The notes beneath the pieces were generated by a model. The model was not told where the DNA came from. It did not search any database and worked only from the letters and a program-made list of their open reading frames with translations. This document shows positions 31,879-35,408 of a DNA stretch of 35,408 nt, one piece after another. Position numbers and translations under genes: made by a program. The stretch is from an uncultured Verrucomicrobia subdivision 3 bacterium. GTDB taxonomy: Bacteria > Verrucomicrobiota > Verrucomicrobiia > Limisphaerales > UBA11358. Location of the stretch: NCBI GenBank assembly GCA_903895255.1, contig CAITTG010000115.1, forward strand, positions 1 through 35,408, read 5' to 3'. Numbering within the stretch: position 1 is the first letter of the stretch; the number at the start of each line of letters is the position of its first letter.

Positions 31879-32342
31879 TGCCGGAGGCTTGGCGCATTAT
31901 TAAGGCCCGGCACATGGGCACAGCGTTTTCCGGCCGGGGCGCGGCCGATTATGGCGGCCGCTGGAATTCGCGCGGGGTGGCCGTGGTTTACACCAGCCAG
32001 GCCAAATCCCTCGCCGTGCTGGAAAGCCTGGTGCACCTGAATCCCCCCGTGTCGTTTCAGTATGCGGCCTTCCGACTCGAGTTTCCAGAGGCCTGCGTGG
32101 AGCGATTTCCCCTGGCCCAACTCCCGGCGGACTGGCGGACCGAGCCGCCCCCGCCCGCCACCCAACAAATTGGGGATCAATGGGTGCGGGCGGCCCGGTC
32201 GGCCGTGCTGGCTCTGCCGAGCGTCATCATTCCGAGCGAGGCCAATTACCTGCTCAACCCGGCGCATCCGGATTTTGCGAGGATCATCATCGGCCCGCCC
32301 GAACCGTTTGCCTTTGATCCCCGTCTGGTTGCCCTCCGTTAG
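31878..32342 (+). CDS. RES-domain toxin
   Basis: 154 aa from the ATG at 31878-31880, which overlaps the antitoxin stop (TGATG). RES toxins degrade NAD or modify targets with it. The three name-giving residues are in place: R28 (GGRWN), E49 (LAVLES) and S120 (IPSEANYLLNP). The conserved GRWNSRG and AHPDF-type C-terminus (HPDFARIIIG) confirm the family. Length is normal and the gene is intact. Toxicity depends on the antitoxin just upstream. Confidence 0.94.
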   Translation: MPEAWRIIKARHMGTAFSGRGAADYGGRWNSRGVAVVYTSQAKSLAVLESLVHLNPPVSFQYAAFRLEFPEACVERFPLAQLPADWRTEPPPPATQQIGDQWVRAARSAVLALPSVIIPSEANYLLNPAHPDFARIIIGPPEPFAFDPRLVALR

Positions 32343-32344
32343 GT

Positions 32345-32368
32345 GCCCCGCTGGGAAGCCTCCGGGGC
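32345..32368. terminator. Weak hairpin between convergent RES and doxX genes
   Basis: GCCCCG (32345-32350) and CGGGGC (32363-32368) form a 6-bp stem with a 12-nt loop in the 35-bp gap between stop codons. No T-run is present, so terminator function is uncertain. Confidence 0.35.
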
Positions 32369-32377
32369 GCGGCCAAA

Positions 32378-32755
32378 TCATTTGTAGGTGAACAAACCGG
32401 CGAAGGCCGCGCGCTTCTGCCAGACCAAAAACAGGGCCAGCACGGACAAAATAATCGCCAGTGGCAGGCCGGATGGGTCCAGAAAGATGTGGAAGAACAG
32501 GATGTTAATGATGACGGGGCCAACCAGTGTCAGACCGAGCGCCGTAAAACGGCCGCTCAGCAGGAGCACCCCGCCAGTGATCTCAAAGCATTTCACCGCG
32601 TAGAGGTAGTGGCTCAAAAACAACGCCTTCATGAAGTCTCCCGCCAGATCGCCCTTGGGCGGCGGCAGGGGAATAAAGTTGAAGAAGGCGTTGAGACCGA
32701 ATACGACGAAGACCAGCCCCAGCAGGGTGCGGGCAATAATAGTGGCGATTTTCAT
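32378..32755 (-). CDS. DoxX-family membrane protein
   Basis: 125 aa with four predicted membrane helices: TIIARTLLGLVFVVFGLNAFF, the segment around YLYAVKCFEITGGVLLLSG, LGLTLVGPVIINILFFHIFL and LPLAIILSVLALFLVWQK. This is the DoxX pattern. Members serve in respiratory or redox membrane roles, but a specific job cannot be assigned here. It is transcribed toward the RES gene. Its upstream region has GGTT tandem repeats. Confidence 0.85.
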   Translation of the reverse strand: MKIATIIARTLLGLVFVVFGLNAFFNFIPLPPPKGDLAGDFMKALFLSHYLYAVKCFEITGGVLLLSGRFTALGLTLVGPVIINILFFHIFLDPSGLPLAIILSVLALFLVWQKRAAFAGLFTYK

Positions 32756-32758
32756 GAG

Positions 32759-32793
32759 TTGGTTGGTTGGTTCAGGTTTTGGTTGGTTGGCTG
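32759..32793. repeat. GGTT tandem repeats upstream of doxX
   Basis: Two clusters of GGTT units stand just upstream of the doxX start, separated by CAGGTTTT. The GG runs at 2-4-nt spacing could form a two-layer G-quadruplex on the plus strand. Such short repeats may also vary in copy number. Confidence 0.5.
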
Positions 32794-32828
32794 TTAAAAG
32801 GTTGCGGGCGCAAAAGCCTTCGGGCCAC

Positions 32829-33935
32829 TTAGGTTTTCAAAACGGACTTGGCGCGCAAGCGTGGCGCCACCCGCTCGCCCAGCAGACGGATGGACGAAAG
32901 CAATTTCTCCTGCGGCAACGCCGCGACATCCATCTGGAACGTAATCCGGCTCAGCCCGCCCAACGCCTCGCTCTGGGCCAGAATCTTCGCCGCCACTTCC
33001 TCGGGACCGCCCACCAGCAAAGCCCCCTGCGGTCCATTTACCGCGTCGAAGGAGGCGCGCGTAACCGGCGGCCAGCCGCGTTCCCGGCCGATTTTGGTAA
33101 AGCTGTGCGCATACCCCGGGAAGAAATCCGCCACCGCCTGCTGGCTGGTTTCGGCCACGTAGCCCAGCGCATGAACGCCCACCTTGAGTTGTTCCGGCGG
33201 ATGCCCGGCCCGCCGCCCCGCCTCGCGGTACAAGTCCACCAGGGGCCGAAACCGATGCGTATATCCGCCGATGATGGCAATCATCAACGGCAACCCCAGC
33301 GTGCCCGCCCGGGCAAATGATTCCGGCGTGCCACCCACGCCCAGCCAGATGGGCAGCGGATTCTGCTGCGGCCGCGGATACACCCCCTGCCCCGTCAACG
33401 CCGGCCGATGCTGCCCGGACCAGGTCACGTGCTCATTGGCCCGGATATTGAGCAACAAATCCAGTTTTTCGGCAAAGAGCGAGTCATAATCCTCCAGCGC
33501 CAGCCCAAATAACGGGAAAGATTCAATGAAGGAACCGCGTCCCACCACCATTTCCGTGCGGCCTTGCGAGAGCAGGTCCAGCGTGGCGAACTGCTGGAAC
33601 ACCCGCACCGGATCCGCCGCGCTCAGCACCGTGACCGCGCTGGCCAGCCGGATGCGCTTGGTCCGCGCCGCCGCCGCCGCAAGAATAATGGCCGGGGCCG
33701 AATCCAGAAATTCCTTGCGATGATGCTCGCCCACGCCGAAGACATCCAGCCCCACCTGGTCCGCCAGTTCAATGCGCTCCACCAAATGCCGCAGGCTCTC
33801 GGTGTCACTGACACCCGTGGCCGTGCCATCCTTGCCGAAGGCCGTGGCAAAACTATCCACGCCCAACTGCATGGCTGCGGCGGCGGTGCTGCTCGGGTTC
33901 CGAACCGGTGTGCTGATGGTTGCCAATTCACTCAT
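32829..33935 (-). CDS. Luciferase-like flavin-dependent monooxygenase
   Basis: 368 aa from the ATG at 33933-33935 (MSELATIST); an in-frame ATG at 33959 is less likely. The bacterial luciferase-like fold is seen in [19 protein letters not shown] (flavin-site His pair), [27 protein letters not shown] and [34 protein letters not shown] is also characteristic. These enzymes oxidise organic substrates with FMNH2 and oxygen. The substrate here is not known, and no flavin reductase gene is adjacent. Confidence 0.9.
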   Translation of the reverse strand: MSELATISTPVRNPSSTAAAAMQLGVDSFATAFGKDGTATGVSDTESLRHLVERIELADQVGLDVFGVGEHHRKEFLDSAPAIILAAAAARTKRIRLASAVTVLSAADPVRVFQQFATLDLLSQGRTEMVVGRGSFIESFPLFGLALEDYDSLFAEKLDLLLNIRANEHVTWSGQHRPALTGQGVYPRPQQNPLPIWLGVGGTPESFARAGTLGLPLMIAIIGGYTHRFRPLVDLYREAGRRAGHPPEQLKVGVHALGYVAETSQQAVADFFPGYAHSFTKIGRERGWPPVTRASFDAVNGPQGALLVGGPEEVAAKILAQSEALGGLSRITFQMDVAALPQEKLLSSIRLLGERVAPRLRAKSVLKT

Positions 33936-34010
33936 GCCCAGACGATGCCACACCCGCACACCACGTGCGAAATACCGTTTTGCGTGGCTGAGTATCGGTA
34001 AAAGGCATGG

Positions 34011-35408
<1,398 letters not shown>

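Overview
The window looks like a stretch of chromosome from a GC-rich, Gram-negative bacterium. The best guess is a member of the Verrucomicrobiota (Limisphaerales/Pedosphaera-like). That placement is an inference from lpxI (outer-membrane lipid A synthesis), a long SecA with an extra insert and a zinc-binding tail, a CbcL-like cytochrome, dense dispersed repeats and several toxin-antitoxin pairs. No rRNA or tRNA is present to confirm it.

Layout. (1) Positions 1-920 hold a small integron-like cassette array read on the minus strand. It has a promoter (889-917), a first core site (836-842), a cysteine-rich cassette ORF, a complete attC-like site (478-585), a membrane-protein cassette ORF and a lone core site (134-140). 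No integrase gene is visible. (2) Positions 971-2345 hold no credible gene. They carry three diverged copies of a long repeat, one of them interrupted by a 273-bp MITE-like element. (3) Positions 2401-4835 carry an orphan DUF2384 antitoxin-like ORF, an unknown helical protein, lpxI, and a higBA module whose toxin gene has an internal stop codon. (4) Positions 4869-10399 (minus) are a CzcCBA-type tripartite efflux operon. (5) secA (10694-13759) ends in a strong terminator and is followed by a RelE/Gp49-type toxin with an XRE antitoxin. (6) Positions 14471-15406 are non-coding, with two long hairpins and two DnaA-box matches. (7) Positions 15407-17654 encode a nine-haem cytochrome c fused to a membrane cytochrome b (CbcL-like) and a monohaem cytochrome c. 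(8) Positions 17867-20466 (minus) are a three-gene set: SPFH protein, ribbon-helix-helix protein and TPR protein. (9) Positions 20750-28561 (plus) are a two-component system followed directly by a second RND efflux system. (10) Positions 28607-35408 hold DUF202, maf, aroK, queG, a RES/Xre toxin-antitoxin pair, doxX, a luciferase-like monooxygenase and the C-terminal part of uvrA.

How the genes work together. Two complete envelope pumps are present; the second is probably controlled by the two-component system just upstream. The CbcL-like protein probably takes electrons from the quinol pool and passes them to periplasmic or external acceptors, perhaps through the small cytochrome c. The toxin-antitoxin modules, repeats and cassette array sit between housekeeping genes and mark points where accessory DNA has entered. 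The strongest candidates for something unusual are the integrase-less cassette array with its own promoter, the CbcL-like fusion, and the structured non-coding region near 15 kb.
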